DNA from: Pseudorhodoferax soli
GTDB taxonomy: Bacteria; Pseudomonadota; Gammaproteobacteria; Burkholderiales; Burkholderiaceae_C
Assembly (NCBI RefSeq): GCF_003337555.1
Contig: NZ_QPJK01000018.1
Span: forward strand, 1 to 63,794
Length of the DNA: 63,794 nt
Reading direction: 5' to 3'
A program made the translations under genes and the position numbers. This document shows positions 55,160-63,794 of the stretch, piece by piece (the stretch's first letter is position 1; each line of letters begins with the position of its first letter). The notes under the pieces were generated by a model that worked only from the letters and a program-made list of their open reading frames with translations, had not been told where the DNA came from and made no database searches.

Positions 55160-57361
55160 TCAGCGTTGTAAGTGGAGGGCCTTCAGCTCGGCATGCGCAC
55201 CGCGAAGGGGTTCATCGAGGTCATCAAGCCGACCTGTCGTGAGGAACGTTGCCCAGGACAGCGCGACATCTGACGCCTGCGATCCTTCGAGCGCGGCCCT
55301 GAGGCGGAGGGCTCGAGCCACCGTAACTGGTGCGTGCTCATCGCGGCGAAGCTGTGTAGGCGGACTTTTGGGTTTGAGAGCGCGCGACGCCAGATCGGCC
55401 GTCAGCGTGGTCGGAATTCCCGCCTCGGCGCCCAACGCGTAGTCGCACCGGTACCCGTCCGGTTCGAACCGAGCCTTGATGGCGATGAGGTCACGCCGGA
55501 GCGCAAACGCATCGGGGAACTCATCGTCGTCCGAGTCACGACCGACCATCGTCGACACCACCAGGAGATTCGATGGTCGAGAGGAAGAATTCAGGACTGC
55601 CCGCAGTGAGCCGATCCAGAGCCTGAACGGCGCCGAATCAAGGTTCCGAAGGCACAGGAGCACCGTGCTTTCAGGCTCCAGTACCGCACGGTTCCACGCC
55701 ATGGCGAACGCAGTCGGGCGATGACTTCCAGGTACTCGCCAGAGATCATCCAAGCCGATCGCACTCGGATCCAAGACCTGATTGCGCACCCTCCCGCCCG
55801 CCACTGCACGCGCGAGCGCGCCAAGCGCCAACTCCGAAGCGACTCCAACGAGGAGGACGAGCTCACCAGCTCGAAGTGCACCATCGAGCAGCTGAACATC
55901 CGCTGTCTGCACGCCAAAGAAGCGTGCTTCGTGGTCGAGCCTGCTGGGGAGCTCTGCCAACCCGATCTCCAACGGGGCATCACCGGTCGGCGACCACCAC
56001 GGGGCGCTGTGCATGGGCGTTGCGGAAGAACCCAGTAGTCCCTTGAGGCGAAGACCCAGCTGGGCAGCACGCTCGTCGCCGACCAGGTTGGCTGCTTCGG
56101 TCGAATCGAGAAGCTGCGCTGCGAGCCCCTCGAGCTCAAGCTTGAAGCTGCGAACTCGTTGTTCGGCCACCGATTCCTCGCTGGCGGCCGTCATGGCTCT
56201 GGCCTCCGCGGCCGCTCTGTTCCTGTCGGACGCAGCGAGCTCCTCAGCCGATCGACTGAGAGCGCGCTGACGAACCGCAAGTTCGTCGCCCGCACTCTTC
56301 ACTTTCCTGTCAGCCTCGTCCGCGGCTTCTCGCGCTCTGATTCCCTCTGTTTCGAGCCTCAGTTTCTCGGAAAGAAGCGTCTGAATCTCGTCGTCCAGGC
56401 CGCGCACCTCTTCCCGTCGCTGCCGCAGTGACTCTTCGAGCGTCGCACGCGCTTGCCTCTCGATGTCCGCCAACATCGTTTGCGCCCTGCTCGCCACCAC
56501 GCGTTCGAGCAGCGACTTGCCAGCTTCCGATTTGATCAGCAGCTCGCCCAGCTCCTGCACGGCATCCAACGACTCGACCGCCGCGGGCCAACCTTCGCGC
56601 AGTCGTCTGATCGACACGTCACTGATACGCGCTTCCTCACCAACGACGCGCGCGTCGGTCAACGACTTGAGGAGGCGCTTCGCGGGATCTTCCACACCCT
56701 TCGAGCTGAGACCGAAGTAGGAGTCGACGGCTGCCCTGTAGCGTTCCAGAATCCTTGCGAGGAACTCACGATCAGGCGTCCAATCGATCAGTTCCCCGGT
56801 CGACCCCGTGCCCGCTTCGATGGGAAGGTAGGCGAAGTCATCCGAGTGTTGATATGGATTCCAGGAAGCATCGATCGTTGGCAGCTCGACGACGCCATCC
56901 GCGGGTAGTCTGGCCACCCAAGTCGTGCCGGACTTCTCGAACTTGAAGCGCCCGTACCGCCCTTCGGACAACAATACAAATGCCTGACGAGGCTGGTGGT
57001 CGGGAAGCCGGACACCATCCCTCAGGATTCTTTTTCGAGCCTCCGCGGTAGTTAGATGCCGAAGATCCAGAACAGGGATCGCTCGCGTTGGCACAGCGGC
57101 TGATGGTCGCTTGTCCGAGTCACCCAAAGCCTCGCGGGGGAAGAACCAGAAGCTCCCGATGCTCCCATGTCCGTTCAGCTCTCCCCGGGCAACTTGAACA
57201 CCACTGCTGCGAGTGAACCGCTTCCTTCGATCGTCCAAGCGAACCCAAGCGCCATCCTGCAGCATCGCCAGAGGGTCGAAACGCGCAAAGAATTGGTTGA
57301 CCTCGGCAAGCTTGCCGAAGAAGCTGTCAAGGGCTGTTGACGGCTGAGGTAACTCGTTCAT
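55160..57361 (-). CDS. Druantia type II accessory protein with long coiled coil (DruF or DruG)
   Basis: 733 residues. No enzymatic motif recognised. An N-terminal globular part (TALDSFFGKLAEVNQFFARFD) is followed at about residues 300-430 by a strong coiled coil (RQRREEVRGLDDEIQTLLSEKLRLE and repeated Ala/Glu/Arg heptads), then a C-terminal domain with ELVLLVGVASELALGALARAV and VLEPESTVLLCLRNLD that looks like a degenerate P-loop-type fold. Overlaps the preceding gene by 4 bp (ATGA). Gene order and size match one of the two Druantia II specific proteins; I cannot decide between F and G. Confidence 0.8.
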   Translation of the reverse strand: MNELPQPSTALDSFFGKLAEVNQFFARFDPLAMLQDGAWVRLDDRRKRFTRSSGVQVARGELNGHGSIGSFWFFPREALGDSDKRPSAAVPTRAIPVLDLRHLTTAEARKRILRDGVRLPDHQPRQAFVLLSEGRYGRFKFEKSGTTWVARLPADGVVELPTIDASWNPYQHSDDFAYLPIEAGTGSTGELIDWTPDREFLARILERYRAAVDSYFGLSSKGVEDPAKRLLKSLTDARVVGEEARISDVSIRRLREGWPAAVESLDAVQELGELLIKSEAGKSLLERVVASRAQTMLADIERQARATLEESLRQRREEVRGLDDEIQTLLSEKLRLETEGIRAREAADEADRKVKSAGDELAVRQRALSRSAEELAASDRNRAAAEARAMTAASEESVAEQRVRSFKLELEGLAAQLLDSTEAANLVGDERAAQLGLRLKGLLGSSATPMHSAPWWSPTGDAPLEIGLAELPSRLDHEARFFGVQTADVQLLDGALRAGELVLLVGVASELALGALARAVAGGRVRNQVLDPSAIGLDDLWRVPGSHRPTAFAMAWNRAVLEPESTVLLCLRNLDSAPFRLWIGSLRAVLNSSSRPSNLLVVSTMVGRDSDDDEFPDAFALRRDLIAIKARFEPDGYRCDYALGAEAGIPTTLTADLASRALKPKSPPTQLRRDEHAPVTVARALRLRAALEGSQASDVALSWATFLTTGRLDDLDEPLRGAHAELKALHLQR

Positions 57362-58451
57362 GAGGCAAATGTTCGCATGGTGCGATCCGCTCGGTGACGC
57401 GCCATCCCGATCGATCTTGAGCTGAGCGGATCATTGAACCTGGTCGGTGCGGCCTCGCTTCGAACGATGTGGCGTCCGAGGCAGGCTCGTACTGCGTTGA
57501 GCCCAAGGGCACAGGAAGGGTACGCGTATCCCCAACTCGTGCCACATGGGATGACGCCTGGCGATCTCAATGTAAGGGCGTGCAATGTGCAAGCCAGGTG
57601 CAGCGGCAGGTGTCCGCTAGCGGACAACCTCGTGAGCAACGCGCCGCGCTCCAGAAACATCGCCCTGCGCGCCCTCCGAAATGCCTCGCATAGGGCAACC
57701 GACCGCGAAGGAGATACGAACCGAACTGGCGAACCTCCATCGACGCTGTAGAGGTCTTCCCTGTCCGCCTCGACGCGGCGCCACCAGCGCACATCGACCT
57801 CCTCCGCTGCAGCCTTCAATCCGAGGTCACGGAACTCCCCTGCTGACCAGCTCCACTCCTTATGGAGACGGTGCTTGTCGATTCCGGCCGGGGCTACCGA
57901 CCACGATGCAGGTCCCCGCAATCGAGCCGCGCTTCGAAGAGTCCCGATGGGCCAGGCCAGCTCTTCGGAAAGCCTTTGCAATGGAACGCCCATTGCCACG
58001 GACGTCAGTGGAGAGAGCGATCCCACGCCTTGCAGGGATTTGACAGTCCCGCCCATCGAGAGCACTGTCGCCTGGAACCGGGCGCGAACGCCCCAGCTTG
58101 CCGACCCGCACAACAGTACCGCCTCCGACCCGTCCGCCCTGATCGCGCTGAGGCTCGGCCTGACGAGGCACCAAAGGCTTGCCCGCCATCGAATGGCAGC
58201 CTTCGCTTGCAACCATCCGGATTCTTGGAGTGTTCGAAGGATTTCCCAAGGCGACGGTCCGGGGATCAGCTCTCGAATCAAGCCGATGAGATCTCGTTCT
58301 GCCCATCCCGACGCGCCCCTCGCGTAGATAACTTCGAGAAGGTCGTCGAAGAGCGACTCTCGGTTCGGATCGCTCCATCGCTCGAAGGGGGCAGAATCCG
58401 CGACCTCGATTTCGGCTTCGATCCACGCCTCGTCATTGGTTTCGACCTTGT
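57358..58451 (-). pseudogene. Druantia type II accessory gene, 5' end removed by the tni element
   Basis: The reading frame is convincingly coding well upstream of the first usable start (TTG at 58281): KVETNDEAWIEAEIEVADSAPFERW and SLFDDLLEVIYARGASGWAERDLIGLIREL run from 58445 down. It continues without a stop into the transposon terminal repeat, ending at a TAG at 58513-58515. No ATG or GTG occurs in frame in this upstream part. The gene therefore lost its N-terminus when the tni element arrived at 58452. The remaining protein would be about 307 residues from the TTG. It is the promoter-proximal gene of the five-gene operon. No function recognised; one of DruF/DruG by position. Confidence 0.72.
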
Positions 58452-58642
58452 TGTCGAAGAACGAATAATCTGCAAACTTGATCGAATGATCGGCTAATCG
58501 CTTCTGCAGCGCCTACCCAAGCGCTACGCGGCTTGCCAGCCAGGTCGGTGCTTCAGTCCGATGGTTGCGCTTTGGCAACGATTGCCGGACCTTGCACGAA
58601 AAATCCGCCAGTGCGTTGCGATTTGGACGCATAAACTGCAAG
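58452..58642. repeat. Left end of the tni element with four transposase-site repeats
   Basis: Terminus TGTCGAAGA, then repeats at 58461 (ACGAATAATCTGCAAA), 58482 (TCGAATGATCGGCTAA), 58596 (ACGAAAAATCCGCCAG) and 58627 (ACGCATAAACTGCAAG), all in one orientation. Spacing of 21 bp then wider gaps resembles TniA/TnsB binding sites at Tn402 and Tn7 ends. Confidence 0.75.
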
Positions 58643-58670
58643 CGTGTTGCACTCCCTTTGAACGGCTGCA

Positions 58671-60344
58671 ATGACCTCCAAGTCGCCCCCAAAGTCTGTT
58701 TCAGTGCGCGGCCGCACGCCTGGTGTACTTGAGGGCGTCGCGAGCAAGCGCTGGCGGCAACTTGAGCGGATTGCGCAGGCCTTACGTGCCCTAGGCGACA
58801 CCCCATTGACCCAAGCCCGGGCCGAACGCTTGGCCGAACGCTTCGGCGTTCATTGGGCAACCATCTATCGCTACCGTGCGCGCCTCGGTGAGATTGACGA
58901 GGCCAGCGCCATTGCAGGTCGCACGCGTGGATGGAAGCCGCTGGCATCGCGCCTCTCGGTCAAGCAGGAGCAAGGCATCGAGGAGGCCATCAACGTGCTG
59001 CGGAAGAGGGCTGGGCCAACACGCGTCGTCGACCTGGTCGAGGAAGTCGCCGCGCGTTGTCGGCTGCTCCGGGTCCCCTGCCCTTCTCGCCCGGCCATTG
59101 ACCGGCGCCTTAAGCGCTACAGCGGCATCAAGGTTCATCGACGTGGAGTGGCGACGCCGGGAAACGCTGACCCCAAGATCTCGCCGGGCTCGTTCATCGT
59201 TCAGCGGCCACTGGACGTCGTGCAGATCGACCACACGCCGATGGACATCGTCGTGGTCGACGACCTCTATCGCCAGCCCCTGGGCAAGCCATACCTGACG
59301 CTGGCCACCGACGTGGCCACGCGCTGCATCCTCGGCTTCGTGATCTCGTTCGTGCCGCCCGGCGCCGGCACGGTGTCACTCTGCATGACGCTCATCGTCT
59401 CACCCAAGGCGGCTTGGCTGCAGCAGCTTGGCGTCGTTGGCGATTGGCCAATGGCGGGACTGCCCAAGACGCTGCACCTCGACGGCGCGGCCGAGTTCAA
59501 GAGCAAGGCCTTGAAGCGCGGCTGCGGCCAGTACGGCATCGAGCTTGTCTATCGCGAGCGACCCCACCATGGTGGTCACATCGAGAGGCTGATCGGCACG
59601 AAGATGAGCAAGCTCAAGAGCTTGCCTGGTGCCACCGGCGGCTCTCCCAAGGCTCGCCGCTCCTACGACCCCGACAAGCACGCCGCACTGACACTGGGCG
59701 AACTGGAGGCCTGGTTTGCACAGCAGATCGTGGGCCGCTACCACCACGATCCGCACCGCGGTCTCAAGGGCGGTACGCCCGCTGGCGCTTGGGCATTACA
59801 TCCAGCATCGGGTTTACCACCCGGGCCGCTAAAGCGCTTCCGGATTGCCTTCCTTCCTGCCATCAGCCGTACGTTGCGCCGAGACGGCATCGTGTTCGAA
59901 CACCTGCGCTACTGGCACCCGATCTTCTCGCAGTGGTTGGCTCGTCGCGAGCGTCTGACCCTGCACTTCGACCCGCGCAATCTGTCCAAGCTGTACGTGC
60001 CCCATGAAGATGACTACTTGGAGGTGCCATTCGCGGACCTGCGCTTGCCTCCCGTGAGTCTGTGGGAAGTGCAAGCCGCGACGCGCCATCTGCGCCTGGC
60101 CGGACAAAAGTCCATCAACCCGGCGCTGCTCGTCGAAGCCATCGAAAAGCAGCGTGGGATCGTGCGGGCCGCGCAGGCCAAGACCCGCAAGATGCGCCGC
60201 AAGCAGCAGGTTGCCCATCGGCCAGCCACCGTCGGCATCGACCCACTCAATGAAGCTGCCGCGCCAACGCCGAAGTCCGAGATCGACTGGAGCAAGCCAG
60301 CCGTGCCGTTTGAGGGAGAAGTTTGGCACAGCCGCCGCCGCTGA
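58671..60344 (+). CDS. tniA: Transposase TniA (Mu/rve-type DDE)
   Basis: 557 residues. N-terminal HTH region LAERFGVHWATIYRYRARLGE, then the integrase core: first Asp in VVQIDHTPMDIVVVDD, second Asp in LHLDGAAEFKSKALKRG, and Glu in HHGGHIERLIGTKMSKL. The C-terminal Mu-type beta barrel contains RRERLTLHFDPRNLSKLYVP. Joins the ends of the element to target DNA with TniB. Length is normal for TniA. 22 bp separate it from tniB. Confidence 0.95.
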   Translation: MTSKSPPKSVSVRGRTPGVLEGVASKRWRQLERIAQALRALGDTPLTQARAERLAERFGVHWATIYRYRARLGEIDEASAIAGRTRGWKPLASRLSVKQEQGIEEAINVLRKRAGPTRVVDLVEEVAARCRLLRVPCPSRPAIDRRLKRYSGIKVHRRGVATPGNADPKISPGSFIVQRPLDVVQIDHTPMDIVVVDDLYRQPLGKPYLTLATDVATRCILGFVISFVPPGAGTVSLCMTLIVSPKAAWLQQLGVVGDWPMAGLPKTLHLDGAAEFKSKALKRGCGQYGIELVYRERPHHGGHIERLIGTKMSKLKSLPGATGGSPKARRSYDPDKHAALTLGELEAWFAQQIVGRYHHDPHRGLKGGTPAGAWALHPASGLPPGPLKRFRIAFLPAISRTLRRDGIVFEHLRYWHPIFSQWLARRERLTLHFDPRNLSKLYVPHEDDYLEVPFADLRLPPVSLWEVQAATRHLRLAGQKSINPALLVEAIEKQRGIVRAAQAKTRKMRRKQQVAHRPATVGIDPLNEAAAPTPKSEIDWSKPAVPFEGEVWHSRRR

Positions 60345-60366
60345 CCTAGAACTTGGGAGGATCGCC

Positions 60367-61242
60367 ATGCCGGTTCATGCACACCTCTGCGCTGAGGCTC
60401 GCGTCATCGCGGACCTCGGCGATGCCCAGCGAATTGCCCATCTGGCCGAGGATCACTGGATCGACTACCCACGAGCGCGGCAAGCCCTGCAAGAGCTAGA
60501 ACGCATGTTGGACTGCCCTGAACGCACCCGCATGCCAGGACTCTTGCTGCACGGCGAGTCCAACATCGGCAAATCGATGGTCATACGGAAGTTTCTGCGC
60601 GCCCACCCGCCGCGTGAGTTCAACACGGACACAGGTCTTCTGCAGGTAGATGTTCTGGCCGTCGAGATGCCTTCAGCACCGCAGGAGCGACGCCTTTATG
60701 GGCAGTTGCTCATGGCCTTGAATGCGCCCTATCGTCCTGGAGACCGTCTGGCTGCCGTGGAGTTCACCGCGCTGACAATCTTGCGCAAGGTGGCGCCGCG
60801 CATGATCATCGTGGACGAGGTGCACAACCTTCTGGCCGGTACAGCGCACGAGCAGCGTGCGTCGCTGAACCTGCTCAAGTTCCTGTCTAACCAGCTCAAG
60901 TGCGCGATCGTTGCGCTCGGCACCCGAGACGCGCTGGCCGCTATGCAAACCGACGCCCAGATCGCCAGCCGCTTCCCGAGCTTCGAGCTTCCGCGGTGGC
61001 AGGAGAACGAAGACTTCCGAGGCTTCCTGGCTGGGTTCGAGCGGCAACTGCCACTGCGACAGGCATCCCGAATCTCTGGGAGCCGCGCCATGGTCAGCGC
61101 GATCATGAGCGCCACCAGCGGGATCACGGGGCACATCAGCGAGCTGTTGTGCCGCGCGGCGGAGGCGGCGATTCGTTCAAAGAAGGAATGCATCACACCG
61201 GAACTCCTGCAGTCTGTGATCGGTGCACGCTCGTTCGCATGA
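60367..61242 (+). CDS. tniB: Transposition helper ATPase TniB
   Basis: 291 residues from the ATG at 60367, preceded by TGGGAGGATCGCC. AAA+ protein: Walker A LLLHGESNIGKSMVIRKFL, Walker B RMIIVDEVHNLL, sensor VALGTRDALAAM. Works with TniA in target capture, like TnsC. Coupled to tniQ by an ATGA overlap. Confidence 0.95.
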   Translation: MPVHAHLCAEARVIADLGDAQRIAHLAEDHWIDYPRARQALQELERMLDCPERTRMPGLLLHGESNIGKSMVIRKFLRAHPPREFNTDTGLLQVDVLAVEMPSAPQERRLYGQLLMALNAPYRPGDRLAAVEFTALTILRKVAPRMIIVDEVHNLLAGTAHEQRASLNLLKFLSNQLKCAIVALGTRDALAAMQTDAQIASRFPSFELPRWQENEDFRGFLAGFERQLPLRQASRISGSRAMVSAIMSATSGITGHISELLCRAAEAAIRSKKECITPELLQSVIGARSFA

Positions 61243-62264
61243 GAACCGCTGCGACGCGACATGCCGGCCTGCCCTTCGTTCCCCAGCCGAGACCGGATGA
61301 GCTTCTGGGCTCGTGGCTTCTTCGCATCGCGCAGCTCTACGGCCTGAGCCTGACAACGCTTCTGGTCCGGCTGGGTACCCTGCAAACTGGCACTGCTCAA
61401 CTTCCTCATTGGTTTTCCATCGACGCCAGCACTGTCAACATGGACGCCTTGTCCGCGGCAACGCACTTGCCGCGATCCGATCTGGAGACGATGACTCCTG
61501 CAGCTTGCAGGCCCCACTGGCCTGAAGAACTCGGTGCTTGCGAGAGATGTCTGACGGAAGCAACGCACTCCGGCGAGTCACTCGTGTGGAATCGGAACTG
61601 GATGAGCCCCTGGGCCACCGTCTGCAACATCCATGGCACGTTGCTGACTCCAGTGGCCACGCGTCGGCTGATTCGTGTGCGATGTACAGAGACTCTCGGC
61701 GCTGCAATTCAGTCGGCGGCCACGGCTCCAAAATTGCTCGATGAGGAGCCCATCTGTGCGAGCGACGCCTTGTGGTTGCAGGCTCTATGCATGGCCAGAA
61801 CAGCCGTGCGTTTGCCGTGGGGGAGAACCCGGCCGAGCGATTTGGCTCGTGTCGTGAACGCTGTGGCCCATGAGGTGATCTCCCAGCCAACCTTCGACGG
61901 GAGCGCTTGCGCGCCTACGGCCAACTCCCGAACACTGGCAGTCAAGGACTTCGCGCTCGAGTCCACGGCTGATCAGCGAGCGGTGGCGTCGCTGCCAACC
62001 CACCTACGGCAACGCCAATGGGTCCTGGCCAGGGTCGCTCACGTCTTGCGATGGGCACTTGAGGCGAGGACGTTTCCCGCCTCTTGGTCATCGGCTTCAG
62101 TCAAGCGCATGGCATCGACGAGCGGATGGCCGCAGGGGGCCCTCGCCTGGGTATGCCCCGATGCAGCCGACTTGGTCCTTCAACAAGGCGAGCTGAGAAG
62201 GAAGCACAGCATCTCACCCAGCTACTTCAAGGCCTATTCGGCCCTGCTTGCTTCGATCCAGTGA
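61239..62264 (+). CDS. tniQ: Target-site adaptor TniQ
   Basis: 341 residues from the ATG at 61239. PQPRPDELLGSWLLRIAQLYGLSLTTLL is the typical TniQ opening; zinc-finger-like residues follow in GACERCLTEA and ATVCNIHGTLL. TniQ/TnsD proteins direct TniAB to target sequences. No DNA-binding extension for a defined attachment site is recognised. Confidence 0.92.
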   Translation: MRTAATRHAGLPFVPQPRPDELLGSWLLRIAQLYGLSLTTLLVRLGTLQTGTAQLPHWFSIDASTVNMDALSAATHLPRSDLETMTPAACRPHWPEELGACERCLTEATHSGESLVWNRNWMSPWATVCNIHGTLLTPVATRRLIRVRCTETLGAAIQSAATAPKLLDEEPICASDALWLQALCMARTAVRLPWGRTRPSDLARVVNAVAHEVISQPTFDGSACAPTANSRTLAVKDFALESTADQRAVASLPTHLRQRQWVLARVAHVLRWALEARTFPASWSSASVKRMASTSGWPQGALAWVCPDAADLVLQQGELRRKHSISPSYFKAYSALLASIQ

Positions 62265-62307
62265 ACCGATCCGTAGGGGGCGGCTTTGCTGCCGCTGACC
62301 AGGATCA

Positions 62308-63174
<867 letters not shown>

Positions 63175-63212
63175 CTGCCAAGACGGTTGCTCAGTCCTGC
63201 CTTCCCTGAGCC

Positions 63213-63794
63213 CTAAGCGACCAGCCGTTGAATCTCTTTGAGCAGCACTTGTGGTGCGAATGGCTTGGCCACGTGCATGTCGAAGCCCGCGTCCAGCGCC
63301 ATGGCGCGGTCGTCTGGCCGGCCGAACGCGGTCAGCGCAATGGCCGGCAGCCGCGGCAGCCCCTGCTGGACCTCCAGAGTCCGCCATTGACGGATCAGCG
63401 CGTACCCGTCCTTGCCAGGCAGGCCGATGTCACTCAGCAGCAGGTCGGGTCGGCGCGCTTGCAGCGCCGCCAGGCCGCTGTCGTGGTCGCCGGCGATGCG
63501 CACCTGGGCGCCGCGGTCCTCCAGGATGTGGCCCAGCATCTCGGCTGCATCGCGGTCGTCCTCCACCACCAGCACCCGGCGGCCGCTGAGGCCGGCCAGT
63601 GCTGCATCGTCGAATGCACCGAACTGCGAATCCAATGTGGGGCTTCCGTCGGCCATGGTCGGCTGCAGCGGCAGCCAGACGCGCGCCGTGGTGCCGGCGT
63701 CCAGGCCCGGGCTGCTCAGTTCCACACCACCGCCGTGCAGCTCGGCCAGGTGCTTGACGATGGACAGGCCCAGCCCCAGGCCGCCGCTGGCGCG
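63213..63794 (-). CDS. Hybrid sensor histidine kinase, C-terminal part
   Basis: Runs off the right edge; 193 residues visible. The end of the HATPase domain is present in the last bases (GGLGLGLSIVKHLAELHGGG, then ARVWLPL), followed by a receiver domain RRVLVVEDDRDAAEMLGHIL with the acidic pair, phospho-Asp in LLLSDIGLPGKDGYALIRQW, Thr in AIALTAFG and Lys in HVAKPFAPQVLLKEI. Phosphorelay kinase; sensory part outside the window. Confidence 0.92.
   Translation of the reverse strand, partial: RASGGLGLGLSIVKHLAELHGGGVELSSPGLDAGTTARVWLPLQPTMADGSPTLDSQFGAFDDAALAGLSGRRVLVVEDDRDAAEMLGHILEDRGAQVRIAGDHDSGLAALQARRPDLLLSDIGLPGKDGYALIRQWRTLEVQQGLPRLPAIALTAFGRPDDRAMALDAGFDMHVAKPFAPQVLLKEIQRLVA

Noticed and set aside
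58461-58642. Repeated ACGAATAATC units considered as a CRISPR-like array
   Set aside because: Units are short, degenerate and irregularly spaced, and have inverted counterparts at the other end of the tni element; they are transposase sites.

Overview
This window looks like a chromosomal or large-replicon segment of a high-GC betaproteobacterium, most likely Burkholderiales and close to Comamonadaceae. That assignment is inferred from four Bug/TctC periplasmic binding proteins, CaiB/BaiF CoA-transferases, several IclR, TetR and AraC regulators, and Burkholderiales-style IS elements. No rRNA, tRNA or CRISPR array was recognised.

Layout. (1) 1-1873: 3' part of a glutathione reductase gene followed by a glutathione S-transferase. 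(2) 2168-7049: a RloC/PrrC-like AAA ATPase (candidate anticodon nuclease) gene split by a complete IS21-family element with a 7-bp target duplication; removing the IS and one repeat copy restores an in-frame 754-codon gene. (3) 7141-8869: two near-identical, divergently transcribed IclR regulators with matching upstream motifs. (4) 9152-22738: a large catabolic cluster (thiolase, aminotransferase, two acyl-CoA dehydrogenases, nitronate-monooxygenase-like flavoprotein, enoyl-CoA hydratase, ThDP enzyme, TetR regulator, three Bug proteins, CaiB) with palindromic operators in the divergent promoter at 20330-20389. (5) 22755-24238: decayed AcoR-like sigma54 activator. (6) 24248-31850: a second acyl-CoA cluster (ligase, FAS1/MaoC-type dehydratase, CaiB, Bug, AraC) facing an IclR-thioesterase pair across two operator-like palindromes.

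(7) 31923-35773 is a scrap zone: decayed arsH, a recombinase fragment cut by an ISL3-family element, an ASCH protein and an IS5-type miniature element with CTAG target duplication. (8) 35795-40537: a GNAT acetyltransferase and a cyclase/epimerase/flavin monooxygenase/TetR operon. (9) 40764-47653: small proteins, two of them RMF-like, an internally deleted AraC gene, a phosphatase, a stress-type SDR and short repeats.

(10) 47719-58451 is a defence island: a DNA cytosine methyltransferase, a Vsr endonuclease, a 1939-residue helicase with a Cys-rich DUF1998-like end, a 733-residue coiled-coil protein and a fifth gene. This matches Druantia type II (druM, druF/G, druE) with an added Vsr. The fifth, promoter-proximal gene has lost its 5' end to a Tn402/Tn5053-like tniA-tniB-tniQ element (58452-62373) whose two ends carry inverted repeats and arrays of transposase-site repeats. 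The element's other end cuts an IS110-family transposase gene at codon resolution and no target duplication is visible, so the locus was rearranged. (11) 63213-63794: the C-terminal part of a hybrid sensor kinase that runs off the window.

The strongest leads are the IS-interrupted RloC-like nuclease, the transposon-beheaded Druantia II operon with Vsr, and the uncharacterised acyl-CoA pathway of 9-23 kb.
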